Source of the DNA: Bradyrhizobium sp. SRS-191
GTDB taxonomy: Bacteria > Pseudomonadota > Alphaproteobacteria > Rhizobiales > Xanthobacteraceae
NCBI RefSeq assembly: GCF_024586915.1
Contig: NZ_JANBVS010000026.1
Coordinates: 29,627 to 93,626, forward strand
Direction of reading: 5' to 3'
DNA length: 64,000 bases
The notes beneath the pieces are model-generated. The model was not told the DNA's origin. It saw only the letters and a list, made by a program, of their open reading frames with translations, and searched no databases. A program made the position numbers and the translations under genes. Of this stretch, positions 55,491 to 64,000 are shown in pieces. Each line of letters opens with the position of its first letter. Position 1 is the stretch's first letter.

Positions 55491-56184
55491 GATCCGCGAT
55501 CTTCGCGCCGGCTATGGCGGGACGGAAGTGCTGCGCGGCGTCAGCCTCGACGTCAACGCGGGCGAGGTCGTCGCCGTGCTCGGCTCCAACGGCGTCGGCA
55601 AGACCACCTTGAACAAGGTGCTCTCCGGCGTGGTGCCGGCCACTGCAGGCACCATCCGCTTCAACGGCGCATCGCTGGAGAATGCGGCAGCGCCTAAGAT
55701 TGTCACCGCCGGGCTCATTCACGTGCCCGAGGGACGCAAGATCTTCCCCAATCTGTCGGTGCGCGAGAACCTCGAGCTCGGTGCCTATTGCCGGCCGCGC
55801 CGAGGGCGCGCCGAGCGCATCGAGCAGATCTATGCGACCTTCCCGAAGCTGAAGCAGCGCGCGCGGCAATATGCCGGCACGCTGTCCGGCGGCGAGCAGC
55901 AGATGCTGGCGATCGGCCGCGGCCTGATGGGGGAGCCGAAGCTTCTGATCCTCGACGAACCGTCGCTCGGCCTGTCGCCGCTGATGGTCGAGGAGATGTT
56001 CGCGCTGATCGCGCGGCTCGCGGCCTCTGGCCTCGCCATCATGCTGGTCGAGCAGAACGTCGTGCAGTCGCTCGAGCTCGCCGGCCGTGCCTACATCATG
56101 GAGAACGGCATCATCACGCTCTCCGGCCAGGCTTCCGAGCTGAAATCCAATGCCGAGCTGAAGCGCGCTTATCTCGGTCTGTGA
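55483..56184 (+). CDS. Liv-type ABC ATPase, LivF family
   Basis: 233 aa from ATG 55483, overlapping LivG by 8 bp. Walker A 'GSNGVGKTT', signature 'LSGGEQQMLAIGRGL', Walker B 'LLILDEPSLGLSP', 'VEQNVVQSLELAGRAYIMENG', in part. Completes the five-component transporter. Confidence 0.92.
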   Translation: MLEIRDLRAGYGGTEVLRGVSLDVNAGEVVAVLGSNGVGKTTLNKVLSGVVPATAGTIRFNGASLENAAAPKIVTAGLIHVPEGRKIFPNLSVRENLELGAYCRPRRGRAERIEQIYATFPKLKQRARQYAGTLSGGEQQMLAIGRGLMGEPKLLILDEPSLGLSPLMVEEMFALIARLAASGLAIMLVEQNVVQSLELAGRAYIMENGIITLSGQASELKSNAELKRAYLGL

Positions 56185-56226
56185 CCAGCGCTTCCGCTGA
56201 TAGTTGAGACAAACAAGGAAACGACA

Positions 56227-57105
56227 ATGAGCCTGAGATCCACTCTGGCATCTGCCGAGACGACGATCGCGCCCGGCGTGTACGATGCGCTGACCGCGAG
56301 CATCGCCGCCGAGGCCGGCTTCAAGGCGCTGTATCTGACCGGCGCCGGCATCGCCTACACCAAGCTCGGCCGTCCGGACATCGGCCTGGTGTCGATGATG
56401 GAGGTCGCCGACACCATCGCCATGATTCGCGACCGCGTCGACACCCCGCTCGTCGTCGATGGCGACACCGGCTTCGGCAATGCGCTGAACGTGCAGCGGA
56501 CGATCCGGCTGTTCGAGCGCATGGGCGCGTCCGCGATTCAGCTCGAGGACCAGACCACGCCGAAGCGCTGCGGCCATCTCACCGACAAGACCGTCATCAG
56601 CGCCGGCGAGATGGTCGGCAAGATCAAGGCCGCGCTCGATGCCCGGCAGTCCGCCGAGACCCTGATCGTCGCGCGCACCGATGCGCTGGCGATCGAGGGC
56701 ATGGAGGCCGCGATCGAACGCGCCGAGCGCTATGCCGAGGCCGGCGCCGACGTGCTGTTCGTCGAAGCCCCGAAGAGCAATGAGCAGCTGTCCGCGATCG
56801 CCGGCCGGCTGGCGTCGAAGCGGCCGCTGCTCGCCAACATGGTCGAGGGCGGCTCGACGCCGATCCATGCGGCGTCGGAGCTCGGCGCGCTCGGCTTCAA
56901 GCTGGTCATCTTCCCCGGCGGCATCGTGCGCGCGCTCGCCTTCGCCGCGCGCGCCTACTACACATCGCTGGCGCAGGCCGGCTCGACCAAGCCGTTCGCC
57001 GACCGCATGCTGGACTTCAGCGGCCTCAACGCGATGCTCGGCACCGCCGACATCCTGGCCAACGGCGCCCGCTACGCGGCCGACGACGCGGAGGCGCGGG
57101 CATGA
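56227..57105 (+). CDS. ICL/PEP-mutase superfamily C-C lyase
   Basis: 292 aa. 'TPLVVDGDTGFGNALNV' (Mg-binding Asp78/Asp80 region), 'IQLEDQTTPKRCGHLTDK' with the catalytic Cys115 in the K-R-C-G-H loop that marks true lyases such as 2-methylisocitrate lyase and 2,3-dimethylmalate lyase, and 'FPGGIVRALAFA'. Expected to split a 2-hydroxy-dicarboxylic acid into pyruvate (or glyoxylate) and a second acid. Follows livF by 42 bp and overlaps hyuB by 4 bp. Confidence 0.85.
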   Translation: MSLRSTLASAETTIAPGVYDALTASIAAEAGFKALYLTGAGIAYTKLGRPDIGLVSMMEVADTIAMIRDRVDTPLVVDGDTGFGNALNVQRTIRLFERMGASAIQLEDQTTPKRCGHLTDKTVISAGEMVGKIKAALDARQSAETLIVARTDALAIEGMEAAIERAERYAEAGADVLFVEAPKSNEQLSAIAGRLASKRPLLANMVEGGSTPIHAASELGALGFKLVIFPGGIVRALAFAARAYYTSLAQAGSTKPFADRMLDFSGLNAMLGTADILANGARYAADDAEARA

Positions 57106-58835
57106 CGACCTTGGATCCGATCACGCTCGCCGTGCTCAAGGGCCGGCTGGAGCAGATCGCCGACGAGATGGACGCGACGTTGTATCGCTCCGCCTTCAAC
57201 CCGACGATCGCCGAAGCGCGCGACGCCTGCCACGGCATCTATCATGCGACCACCGGCGACACGCTGGTGCAGGGGCAGGGTGGTCTGCCGATCTTCGTCG
57301 GCGCGATGGCCTTTGCCGTGCGCGCCGTCATCGCCAAGGTCGAGAAGGACGGCGGGCTGGAGGAGGGCGACACCTTCATCTTCAACGATCCCTATGACGG
57401 CGGCACGCATCTCAACGACTTCCGTCTGGTCCGTCCGGTGTTCCGCGACAACAGGGTGTTCTGCTGGATCGCCTCGGTCGGCCACTGGCTCGACATCGGC
57501 GGCAATGTCGCCGGCGGCTACAATCCGAAGGCGGTCGAGAGTTTTCAGGAGGGCATGCGCATTCCGCCGGTCAAGCTGATCGCGGCGGGCCGCATGAACC
57601 ACGACATCCTCGGCATCATCGAGGCCAATTCGCGCGTGCCCATGTCGAACTGGGGCGATCTCAACGGCCAGCTCAACGCGCTCGATCTCGGCGAGGGCCG
57701 CCTGCGCGCGCTGCTCGACGATTACGGCGACAAGACCGTCTCAGACGCGTTCGAGGCCTTCTCCGATCGCGCCGAGACCCTGATGCGTGCTGCGATCGCC
57801 TCGCTGCCCGACGGCACCTATTCGTTCGAGGACGTGCTGGACAATGACGGCATCGTGGACGAACCGCTGACGGTCGCGCTCGATGTCACCATCACCGGCG
57901 ACACGCTGACGCTCGATTTCACCCGCTCGTCGGCGGCCTGCAAGGGTCCGATCAACATCTCGCGCTCGACCACGATCGCCGCCTGCTACGTCGCGCTGAA
58001 GCATGTCTTCACCGAGGTGCCGGCGAATGCCGGTTGCCTGCGGCCGATCTCGTTCGATATCACCGACGGCTCGCTACTCGCGGCGGGGCCGCCGAAGCCG
58101 GTCGCGGGCTACACCGAGACCATCCTGCGCCTGATCGGCGTCGTGCTCGGCGCCCTCGCCAAGGCCGATCCGTCGCGCGCGACCGCCGCGCCGTTCGGCA
58201 CCATCAACGCGCTGTCGATCGCCGGCCATCGCAAGGACAACAGCCGCTTCGTTATGTTCTCGTTCTTCGGCGGCGGCCTCGGCGGCAACCCCGCGACCGA
58301 CGGCCTCAACCACGCCAACAATCCGATCTCGACCGCGACCATCCCGCCCGTGGAAATTCTCGAAGCAGCCTATCCCGTGATGTTCACGCAATGGGCGCTG
58401 CGCCCGGATTCCGCCGGCGCCGGCACCCATCGCGGCGGCGTCGGCGCGGTCTACGAAGTGGAGTTGCTGGCCGATGCCGACGTCGCGCTGCTCGGCGAGC
58501 GCGGCAAGGCCGCGCCGTTCGGCGTCGCGGGCGGCGGCAGCGCCGCGCTCAATCATTTCGCGTGGCAGACCGAGCAGGGCGAGGCGAGCCCGCCGATGGT
58601 CTCCAAGATCACCGATCTGCATCTGAAGGCAGGCAAGCGCGTGCGGTTGGAAACCCCTGGAGGCGGCGGCTGGGGGCCGCCCGAGGCGCGGCCGGTCGCC
58701 GCTGTTGCTCATGACGTCGCGCTCGGCTTCGTGTCGCCGGCAAAGGCGCGCGACGTCTACAAGGTCGCAGTCAACGCTGACGGCGCGGTCGACGAGGCGG
58801 CGACGCGCACGCTCCGCGCCGGAGGTGCGGCATGA
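57102..58835 (+). CDS. hyuB: Hydantoinase B / oxoprolinase-family subunit
   Basis: 577 aa. 'DPITLAVLKGRLEQIADEMD', 'FNDPYDGGTHLNDF' and 'RVRLETPGGGGWGPP' are characteristic of HyuB. Works with HyuA in ATP-dependent opening of cyclic amides (N-methylhydantoin, 5-oxoproline) or in carboxylation (acetophenone, acetone types). Overlaps both neighbours by 4 bp. Confidence 0.9.
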   Translation: MTTLDPITLAVLKGRLEQIADEMDATLYRSAFNPTIAEARDACHGIYHATTGDTLVQGQGGLPIFVGAMAFAVRAVIAKVEKDGGLEEGDTFIFNDPYDGGTHLNDFRLVRPVFRDNRVFCWIASVGHWLDIGGNVAGGYNPKAVESFQEGMRIPPVKLIAAGRMNHDILGIIEANSRVPMSNWGDLNGQLNALDLGEGRLRALLDDYGDKTVSDAFEAFSDRAETLMRAAIASLPDGTYSFEDVLDNDGIVDEPLTVALDVTITGDTLTLDFTRSSAACKGPINISRSTTIAACYVALKHVFTEVPANAGCLRPISFDITDGSLLAAGPPKPVAGYTETILRLIGVVLGALAKADPSRATAAPFGTINALSIAGHRKDNSRFVMFSFFGGGLGGNPATDGLNHANNPISTATIPPVEILEAAYPVMFTQWALRPDSAGAGTHRGGVGAVYEVELLADADVALLGERGKAAPFGVAGGGSAALNHFAWQTEQGEASPPMVSKITDLHLKAGKRVRLETPGGGGWGPPEARPVAAVAHDVALGFVSPAKARDVYKVAVNADGAVDEAATRTLRAGGAA

Positions 58836-60892
58836 GCAAGCTCGGCACCATCGTCGGCGTCGATGTCGGCGGCACCTTCACTGATCTGTTTTATTTCGAC
58901 GAGGCGAAGCGCAGCTTCCGCACCAACAAGGTGCCGTCGAACCGCGGCGACGAGGCCGTCGGCTTCCTCGAAGGCCTGCAGGGCTTCGGCGCGGTCGCGC
59001 ATCTCACCTCGATCGTGCACGGCACGACCGTCGGCACCAATGCGTTGCTGGAGCGCAAGGGCGCGCGCATCGGCCTGATCACGACGCGGGGCTTCCGAGA
59101 CGTATTGGAAATGCGCCGCCGCGACCGCCGCAACACCTGGGGCCTGTGGGGCGACTTCATCCCCGTGGTCGAGCGCGACATGCGCGCCGAGGTGGATGAG
59201 CGCGTGCTGTCGGACGGCACCATCCGCACCGCCGTCGATGTCGCGCAGGTCGAAGCGACCGCGCGTGAGCTGCTGGCCAAGGGCGCGCAGGCGCTGGCGA
59301 TTGTATTCGTCAATGCCTTCGCCAATCCGGACAATGAGCGCCGCGCGCTCGAAGCCGTGCAGGCGATCTGGCCGAACGACAACGTCGCGTGCTCCAGCCA
59401 GATCCTGCCGGAGATCCGCGAATTCGAGCGGACCTCGACCACGGCGCTCAACGCCTATCTTCAGCCGGTGGTCGGCTCGTATCTGCAGAAGCTGCAGAAC
59501 GCGCTGGCCGGCGAGGCGTTCGACGGCCGCTTCCACATCGTGCAGTCCAATGGCGGCGTGATGTCGACCGATGCGGCGCGGCGCTTTCCGATCCGCACTG
59601 CGCTTTCAGGCCCGGCCGCCGGCGTGATCGCGGCGGCGGAGATTGCCAAGGCGGCCGGCTTCCCCAACGTCATCACCGGCGATCTCGGCGGCACCTCGTT
59701 CGACGTCTCGTTGGTGGTCGATGGCGCGACGTCGCTGGCGGCGCAGACCACGATCGATTTCGGCCTCGTCGTGCGCACGCCGATGATCGAGATCACCACG
59801 ATCGGCGCCGGCGGTGGCTCGATCGCCCATGTCGATGCCGGCGGCCTCTTGCAGGTCGGCCCTGAAAGCGCGGGCTCGCGGCCGGGTCCTGTCTGCTATG
59901 GCGGCGGCAATGAGCGTCCGACCTTGACCGACGCCAACGTCGTGCTCGGCCGCATCAATGCGGACAGGCCGATCGGCGGCAAGCTGAAGGCGCTCGACGT
60001 CGAGGCGGCGAAGCGCGCAATCGCGAGGCATGTCGGCGAGCCCTTGGGCCTCGGTGTGATGGAAGCGGCGGAAGCGATCGTGCGCATCGCCGATAGCAAG
60101 ATGGCCGGCGCCATCCGGCTGATGTCGATCGAGCGTGGCCATGATCCAGCGCGCTTCGCGGCGGTGCCGTTCGGCGGCGGCGGCGCGCTGCACGTCTCGG
60201 CGCTGATCAAGGACGTAGGCCTGAAGGCGGCGCTGGTGCCGCGCTATCCCGGCGTCACCTCGGCGCTCGGCTGCGTCATCGCCGACATCCGCCACGACCA
60301 GGTGCAGACGCTCAACATGTTCGTCGACGGCCTCGACATCGCGGCGCTGACGCGCTGGATGCTGTCCGAGGCCGAGCACGCGCAGGGCGTGGTGAAGGAC
60401 GCGCGGCTCGCCGTCGAGCGCATCGACACGCTGTTCGAGCTCGACATGCACTATGTCGGCCAGACCCACACCATCCGCGCGACTTTGCCGGCCGAGATCC
60501 GTGACGGCGCCATCGCGTTGACGGTCGAGGACGTCCGCAAGGCGTTCGAGACCGCTTATCAGAAGAGCTTCAGCCGGCTGCTGCCGGGCGTGCCGATCAA
60601 GATCGTCAACCTGCGCACGGCCGCGATCGGCGTGCGTCCGCGGTTCGACCTGGCGACGCTCGCGCCCGACAGCAGCGCCGACCTCGCCAAGGCGAAGCTC
60701 GGCAGCCGCAACGCCTGGTTCGATGGCAAGTGGTGGGACACGGCAATCTACGCCCGTCTCGATCTGCCTGTCGGCACCGAGGTCGCGGGCCCTGCGATCC
60801 TGGAGCAGCCGGATGCGACGACCGTGATCGCGCCCGGCTTCAAGGCGCGGGTGGATCAGTTCGGCAACGTCATCGTGGAGCGCAGCGTATGA
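58832..60892 (+). CDS. hyuA: Hydantoinase A / oxoprolinase-family ATP-binding subunit
   Basis: 686 aa. The actin-like ATP-binding loop 'IVGVDVGGTFTDLFYFD' is at the N-terminus; 'HGTTVGTNALLERKGARIGLITT', in part, 'SGPAAGVIAAAEIAK' and 'DLGGTSFDVSLV' follow. Normal length. Phosphorylates or activates the amide/keto substrate for HyuB. Confidence 0.9.
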   Translation: MSKLGTIVGVDVGGTFTDLFYFDEAKRSFRTNKVPSNRGDEAVGFLEGLQGFGAVAHLTSIVHGTTVGTNALLERKGARIGLITTRGFRDVLEMRRRDRRNTWGLWGDFIPVVERDMRAEVDERVLSDGTIRTAVDVAQVEATARELLAKGAQALAIVFVNAFANPDNERRALEAVQAIWPNDNVACSSQILPEIREFERTSTTALNAYLQPVVGSYLQKLQNALAGEAFDGRFHIVQSNGGVMSTDAARRFPIRTALSGPAAGVIAAAEIAKAAGFPNVITGDLGGTSFDVSLVVDGATSLAAQTTIDFGLVVRTPMIEITTIGAGGGSIAHVDAGGLLQVGPESAGSRPGPVCYGGGNERPTLTDANVVLGRINADRPIGGKLKALDVEAAKRAIARHVGEPLGLGVMEAAEAIVRIADSKMAGAIRLMSIERGHDPARFAAVPFGGGGALHVSALIKDVGLKAALVPRYPGVTSALGCVIADIRHDQVQTLNMFVDGLDIAALTRWMLSEAEHAQGVVKDARLAVERIDTLFELDMHYVGQTHTIRATLPAEIRDGAIALTVEDVRKAFETAYQKSFSRLLPGVPIKIVNLRTAAIGVRPRFDLATLAPDSSADLAKAKLGSRNAWFDGKWWDTAIYARLDLPVGTEVAGPAILEQPDATTVIAPGFKARVDQFGNVIVERSV

Positions 60893-61500
60893 GTGATCAC
60901 ATGGTGCCGGCCGCGCAGACCGCTGTGCTGATCGTCGATCTGCAGAACGACTTTCTCGATCCGAAGGGCGCCTATGGCCGTGCCGGCCAGACGGCGGCCG
61001 ACATCGCGGCGCTGCCGCTGCGGCTCAAGCCGTTCGCCGACCTGATGCGGTCCACGGGCGGCTTCGTGATCTCGACGCAGTTCACGCTTGTTCCTGGCAA
61101 AGGCGGTGAGCCGCTGATCTCGCCGCATCTGAAGCAGTTGCGGCCGTTCCTCGCTAAGGGCGACTTCCAGCCCGGCGCGTGGGGACACCAACTCGTCGAC
61201 ATGCTGCAGCCGGCGGATGTCACGATCGAGAAGATCGCCTATTCGGCGTTCTACATGACACGGCTCGAATGGGTGCTGCGCAAGTGCGGCATCGAGAAGC
61301 TCTATGTCGCAGGGATCGTCACCAATGGCGGTGTGGCGTCGACCGTGCGTGATGCGCATATCCGCGATTTCGAAACCGTCGTGCTGGAAGACGGCTGCGC
61401 GGCCTTCACGGCGGAGACGCACGCCACCGCGATCGCGGCGCTGAAGCCGGTGTGCCGGGTGACGTCGATCGCTGAGGCGATGACGGAACTGGCGGCGTAA
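60889..61500 (+). CDS. Isochorismatase-fold hydrolase lacking the catalytic Cys
   Basis: 203 aa from ATG 60889 (ATGA overlap with hyuA). The catalytic Asp17 ('LIVDLQNDFLDP') and Lys115 ('TIEKIAYSAF') are in place, but the Cys of amidohydrolase members (TxxC-V) is replaced by Gly148 in 'GIVTNGGVASTVRDAHI'. Amidases of the family (maleamate, N-carbamoylsarcosine, nicotinamide) need this Cys, whereas isochorismatases proper do not. So the enzyme may act on a vinyl ether or other bond, or be inactive. Confidence 0.8.
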   Translation: MSDHMVPAAQTAVLIVDLQNDFLDPKGAYGRAGQTAADIAALPLRLKPFADLMRSTGGFVISTQFTLVPGKGGEPLISPHLKQLRPFLAKGDFQPGAWGHQLVDMLQPADVTIEKIAYSAFYMTRLEWVLRKCGIEKLYVAGIVTNGGVASTVRDAHIRDFETVVLEDGCAAFTAETHATAIAALKPVCRVTSIAEAMTELAA

Positions 61501-61534
61501 TGAGGCAAGTTGCCAAGTCTTCCCACCTGCGGGG

Positions 61535-61640
61535 CCTCATGGTTCGAGACGCGCCCAAGGGGGCGCTCCTCACCATGAGGTTTTGGCACCTAAGGGGGGC
61601 CTGCACACCGACCATGAACACGCCGAGAGGCGTGTTCATG
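61535..61640. repeat. Intra-operon hairpin repeats
   Basis: First inverted repeat CCTCATGGT / ACCATGAGG (61535-61543 and 61572-61580), then a perfect 12-bp stem (61613-61624 with 61629-61640) closed by a GAGA tetraloop. The whole gap 61501-61741 is of this dispersed-repeat kind and contains no gene. It interrupts a run of otherwise overlapping genes. Confidence 0.7.
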
Positions 61641-61741
61641 GAGAGGGGAGAGAGCGTCGCTGCGGATTCAATCCTCGTCCTGAGGAGCGCGCCGCAGGCG
61701 CGCGTCTCGAAGGACGGCCGCAAGCGCCGTGAGGGGCGCAC

Positions 61742-63121
61742 ATGAGCTCCATCGAAACCATCGATCGCGTTCCGGAGGTTCAGGTCGACTGCCTGATCAT
61801 CGGCGCCGGCGCGGCCGGTCTCGTCGCGGCGTTGTCGGCCATCGAGACCGGTAAGAGCGTGCTGGTGCTGGAACGCGATGCCGTGCCGCAGGGCTCGACC
61901 GCATTGTCGGCCGGACTGATCCCCGCCGCGGGGACGCGCTGGCAGGCGGCACTCGGTATCAATGATAGTCCCGGGCTGTTCGCCGCCGACATCATGCGCA
62001 AGGCGCATGACGAGCCGGATGCTGCGCTGGTGAAGCTCGTGACGACCACGATCGGCCCGACCCTGGAATGGCTCGCCGACCGGCATCAGCTGCCGTTCTC
62101 TCTGGTCGACAATTTCACCTATCCCGGCCATTCGGCCTTGCGCATGCATGGCCTGCCGAGCCGGGCCGGGCGCGAACTGATCGATCGGCTGCGCAGCGCC
62201 GCGGAGATCGCCGGCATCGACATTCTCTGCGAGGCGCACGCCACGACCTTGTTGCTCGATCGCGCGAACCGCGTCGCCGGTGTGCGTTTCACGCGGCCCG
62301 ACGGCACCACCGACGAGATCGGCTGCCGCCGCCTTACCCTCGCCTGCAGCGGCTATGGCGGCAATCCCACGCTGGTCGCGCAGCACATCCCGGAGATGGC
62401 CAGCGCCACCTATTTCGGCCATGTCGGCAACCAGGGCGATGCGCTGACTTGGGGCGAGCAGCTCGGCGCGGCAACGCGCCATCTCGGCGGCCATCAAGGT
62501 CATGGCTCGGTGGCGCATCCCGCGGGCATCCTCATCAGCTGGGCCACCATCACGGAGGGCGGCTTTCAGGTGAACGCGCGGGGCGAGCGCTTCTCCAACG
62601 AAGCGTCAGGCTATTCCGAGCAGGCGGCCAACGTGCTGGCGCAGCCGGATGGCATCGCCTGGACGATCTTCGACGCGCGTATCGCCGGCATCGCTGCGCA
62701 GTTCGAGGATTTTCGCAATGCCGTCGCCCATGGCGCCGTGCTCGAAGCCGAGGACATCGCGGGCCTTGCGGCGGCCTTACGAGTGCCGGTGGAAGCCCTC
62801 GCCGCAACCTTCGCCGACCTCGCGGCCGCGAAGTCGGAGCAGCGCACCGATCGGCTCGGCCGTAGCTTTGCTGGCGTCCCGCAGCTCGTGCCGCCCTATT
62901 GCGCGGTGCGGGTGACAGGTGCATTGTTCCACACGCAAGGCGGCCTCGTCATCGGCGATCACGCACGTGTCCTGCGCACCGATGGCACTGCGATCGACAA
63001 TCTGTTCGCGGCCGGCGGCGCGGCCTGCGGTGTGTCCGGGGCCGATGCCTCCGGCTATCTGTCCGGCAATGGCTTGCTCACGGCGGTGGCGCTCGGCCGG
63101 GTCGCGGGGCTGGCGCGCTGA
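61742..63121 (+). CDS. FAD-dependent dehydrogenase, fumarate reductase / tricarballylate dehydrogenase-like
   Basis: 459 aa. N-terminal FAD motif 'DCLIIGAGAAGLVAALSAIE', then 'GSTALSAGLIPAAGTRWQ', a capping domain, and 'FHTQGGLVIGDHARVL' with C-terminal 'LFAAGGAACGVSGADASGYLSG', in part. FAD_binding_2 fold of fumarate reductase flavoproteins, TcuA and ketosteroid dehydrogenases, which insert or remove a C=C bond next to a carboxyl or keto group. No signal peptide or haem motif, so cytoplasmic. Confidence 0.8.
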   Translation: MSSIETIDRVPEVQVDCLIIGAGAAGLVAALSAIETGKSVLVLERDAVPQGSTALSAGLIPAAGTRWQAALGINDSPGLFAADIMRKAHDEPDAALVKLVTTTIGPTLEWLADRHQLPFSLVDNFTYPGHSALRMHGLPSRAGRELIDRLRSAAEIAGIDILCEAHATTLLLDRANRVAGVRFTRPDGTTDEIGCRRLTLACSGYGGNPTLVAQHIPEMASATYFGHVGNQGDALTWGEQLGAATRHLGGHQGHGSVAHPAGILISWATITEGGFQVNARGERFSNEASGYSEQAANVLAQPDGIAWTIFDARIAGIAAQFEDFRNAVAHGAVLEAEDIAGLAAALRVPVEALAATFADLAAAKSEQRTDRLGRSFAGVPQLVPPYCAVRVTGALFHTQGGLVIGDHARVLRTDGTAIDNLFAAGGAACGVSGADASGYLSGNGLLTAVALGRVAGLAR

Positions 63122-63169
63122 GCCCTGAGGGGCGACAATACCGCTCTCGACAACGAGAGAGGACCGCCC

Positions 63170-63958
63170 ATGGCGCGCAACATGGCCCGCAGACTGATCG
63201 ACATCTCCGTCCCCTTGCAGAACGACGTGCCGGCGGATCCGCCGGGCACGCATCCGACGATCACCTATATCGATCATCAGCAGGGGCTGCCGCGCATGTT
63301 GCAGTTCTTCGACGGGCTGAAGGCCGAGGACCTGCCGGATGGGCAGGGCTGGGCGGTCGAGCAGGTCAACCTCTCGACCCACAATGGAACCCATCTCGAC
63401 GCGCCCTGGCACTTCCATCCGACGATGAACCGCGGCGAGTGCGCCTGGACCATCGACGAGGTGCCGCTGGACTGGTGCCTGCAACCGGGCGTGAAGCTCG
63501 ACTTCCGGCATTTTCCCGATGGCTATGTGGTCACGGCCAAGGACGTCGAAGCCGAGCTCACGCGCATCGGTCACACCCTGTCGCCGCTCGAGATCGTCGT
63601 CGTCAACACCTCCGCCGGCGCGCGCTACGGCCATGCCAACTACGTCAATTCCGGCTGCGGCATGGGCTATGAGGCGACGATGTATCTGCTCGAGCGCGGC
63701 GTCCGCCTGACCGGCACCGACGGCTGGAGCTGGGACGCGCCGTTCGTGTTCACCGCGCAGAAATACGCCGAGACTCGCGACGCCGCGCTGATCTGGGAAG
63801 GCCACAAGGCCGGCCGCCACATCGGCTACTGCCACCTCGAGAAGCTGCACAATCTGGAGCAGCTGCCGTCGACCGGTTTCATGGTGTCATGTTTCCCGGT
63901 GAAGATCGAGCGGGCGTCGGCGGGGTGGACGCGGGCGGTTGCGATCATCGAGGGGTGA
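63170..63958 (+). CDS. Cyclase-family metal-dependent hydrolase (kynurenine formamidase-like)
   Basis: 262 aa. The family motif HxGTHxDxPxH is present as 'THNGTHLDAPWHFHP', and the conserved His/Glu near the end fits 'YCHLEKLHN'. Relatives open amide bonds or lactams (kynurenine formamidase, isatin hydrolase). Belongs to the same operon, 48 bp after the flavoprotein, preceded by GAGAGAGGA. Just downstream (63989 onward) another hairpin repeat begins at the window edge. Confidence 0.85.
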   Translation: MARNMARRLIDISVPLQNDVPADPPGTHPTITYIDHQQGLPRMLQFFDGLKAEDLPDGQGWAVEQVNLSTHNGTHLDAPWHFHPTMNRGECAWTIDEVPLDWCLQPGVKLDFRHFPDGYVVTAKDVEAELTRIGHTLSPLEIVVVNTSAGARYGHANYVNSGCGMGYEATMYLLERGVRLTGTDGWSWDAPFVFTAQKYAETRDAALIWEGHKAGRHIGYCHLEKLHNLEQLPSTGFMVSCFPVKIERASAGWTRAVAIIEG

Positions 63959-64000
63959 GGCACCCTCTATCAGCACGGACGCTGCAAACCTCTCCCCGCC

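Overview
The window is GC-rich alphaproteobacterial chromosome, most probably Bradyrhizobium or a close relative. The evidence is the style of the intergenic repeats (short hairpin-rich blocks built on 'ctctcccc...ggggagagg' and '...gatgcaatccgacctctcccc'), EcfG-type GGAAC-N16-CGTT promoters in front of small hydrophilic proteins, an Irr-like iron motif, and many ABC/TRAP uptake operons. No phage, insertion sequence, integrase or CRISPR array is visible. One tRNA (Lys, CTT) is present.

Layout. 1-4957: a surface/signalling group: a CHASE2-PAS-GGDEF protein cut by the left edge, a FecR-domain protein and an outer-membrane TpsB/ShlB transporter with no TpsA substrate in view. 5065-13019: an accessory, visibly more AT-rich stretch with small membrane proteins (DUF962, DUF3995), a beta-lactamase-fold serine hydrolase, a 3.3-kb insertion-like segment of unknown genes bounded by a 47-bp direct repeat, and an ECF sigma factor gene lying between two YgaP-like membrane-protein genes. 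13326-26510: ordinary scattered genes: MFS exporter, NIF3-like protein, CAP protein, Crp/Fnr regulator, HXXEE protein, PepSY protein with a TonB siderophore receptor, a set of small stress-type proteins with EcfG-like promoters, a second serine hydrolase, a ParDE-type toxin-antitoxin pair and an alpha/beta hydrolase. 26511-27474 is a repeat-rich gene-free stretch.

27475-33651: leuA preceded by a 42-codon leader peptide with four consecutive Leu codons and a hairpin (attenuator), a DctPQM TRAP transporter, a Spy/LTXXQ protein, and tRNA-Lys. 33668-43310: an OccR/NocR-like LysR regulator divergent from a Pot-type ABC transporter plus a multi-subunit FAD/2Fe-2S dehydrogenase resembling opine oxidases, closed by a RidA enamine deaminase and a strong hairpin terminator. 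An M20 peptidase and a stress-type divergent pair (52-aa protein / DUF892 ferritin-like protein) follow.

46316-63958 is the most interesting part: a two-armed cluster of 15 genes around a GntR/HutC regulator and a short palindrome. The left arm (2-enoate-reductase-like flavoprotein, LeuC-like and LeuD-like subunits) and right arm (Liv-type ABC transporter, ICL/PEP-mutase-family lyase, HyuB, HyuA, isochorismatase-fold protein lacking the catalytic Cys, fumarate-reductase/tricarballylate-dehydrogenase-like flavoprotein, cyclase-family hydrolase) are each built from overlapping genes. The enzyme set suggests import and ring opening of a cyclic amide/imide-like compound, then desaturation, hydration and C-C cleavage of a branched dicarboxylic acid. 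The substrate is unknown.
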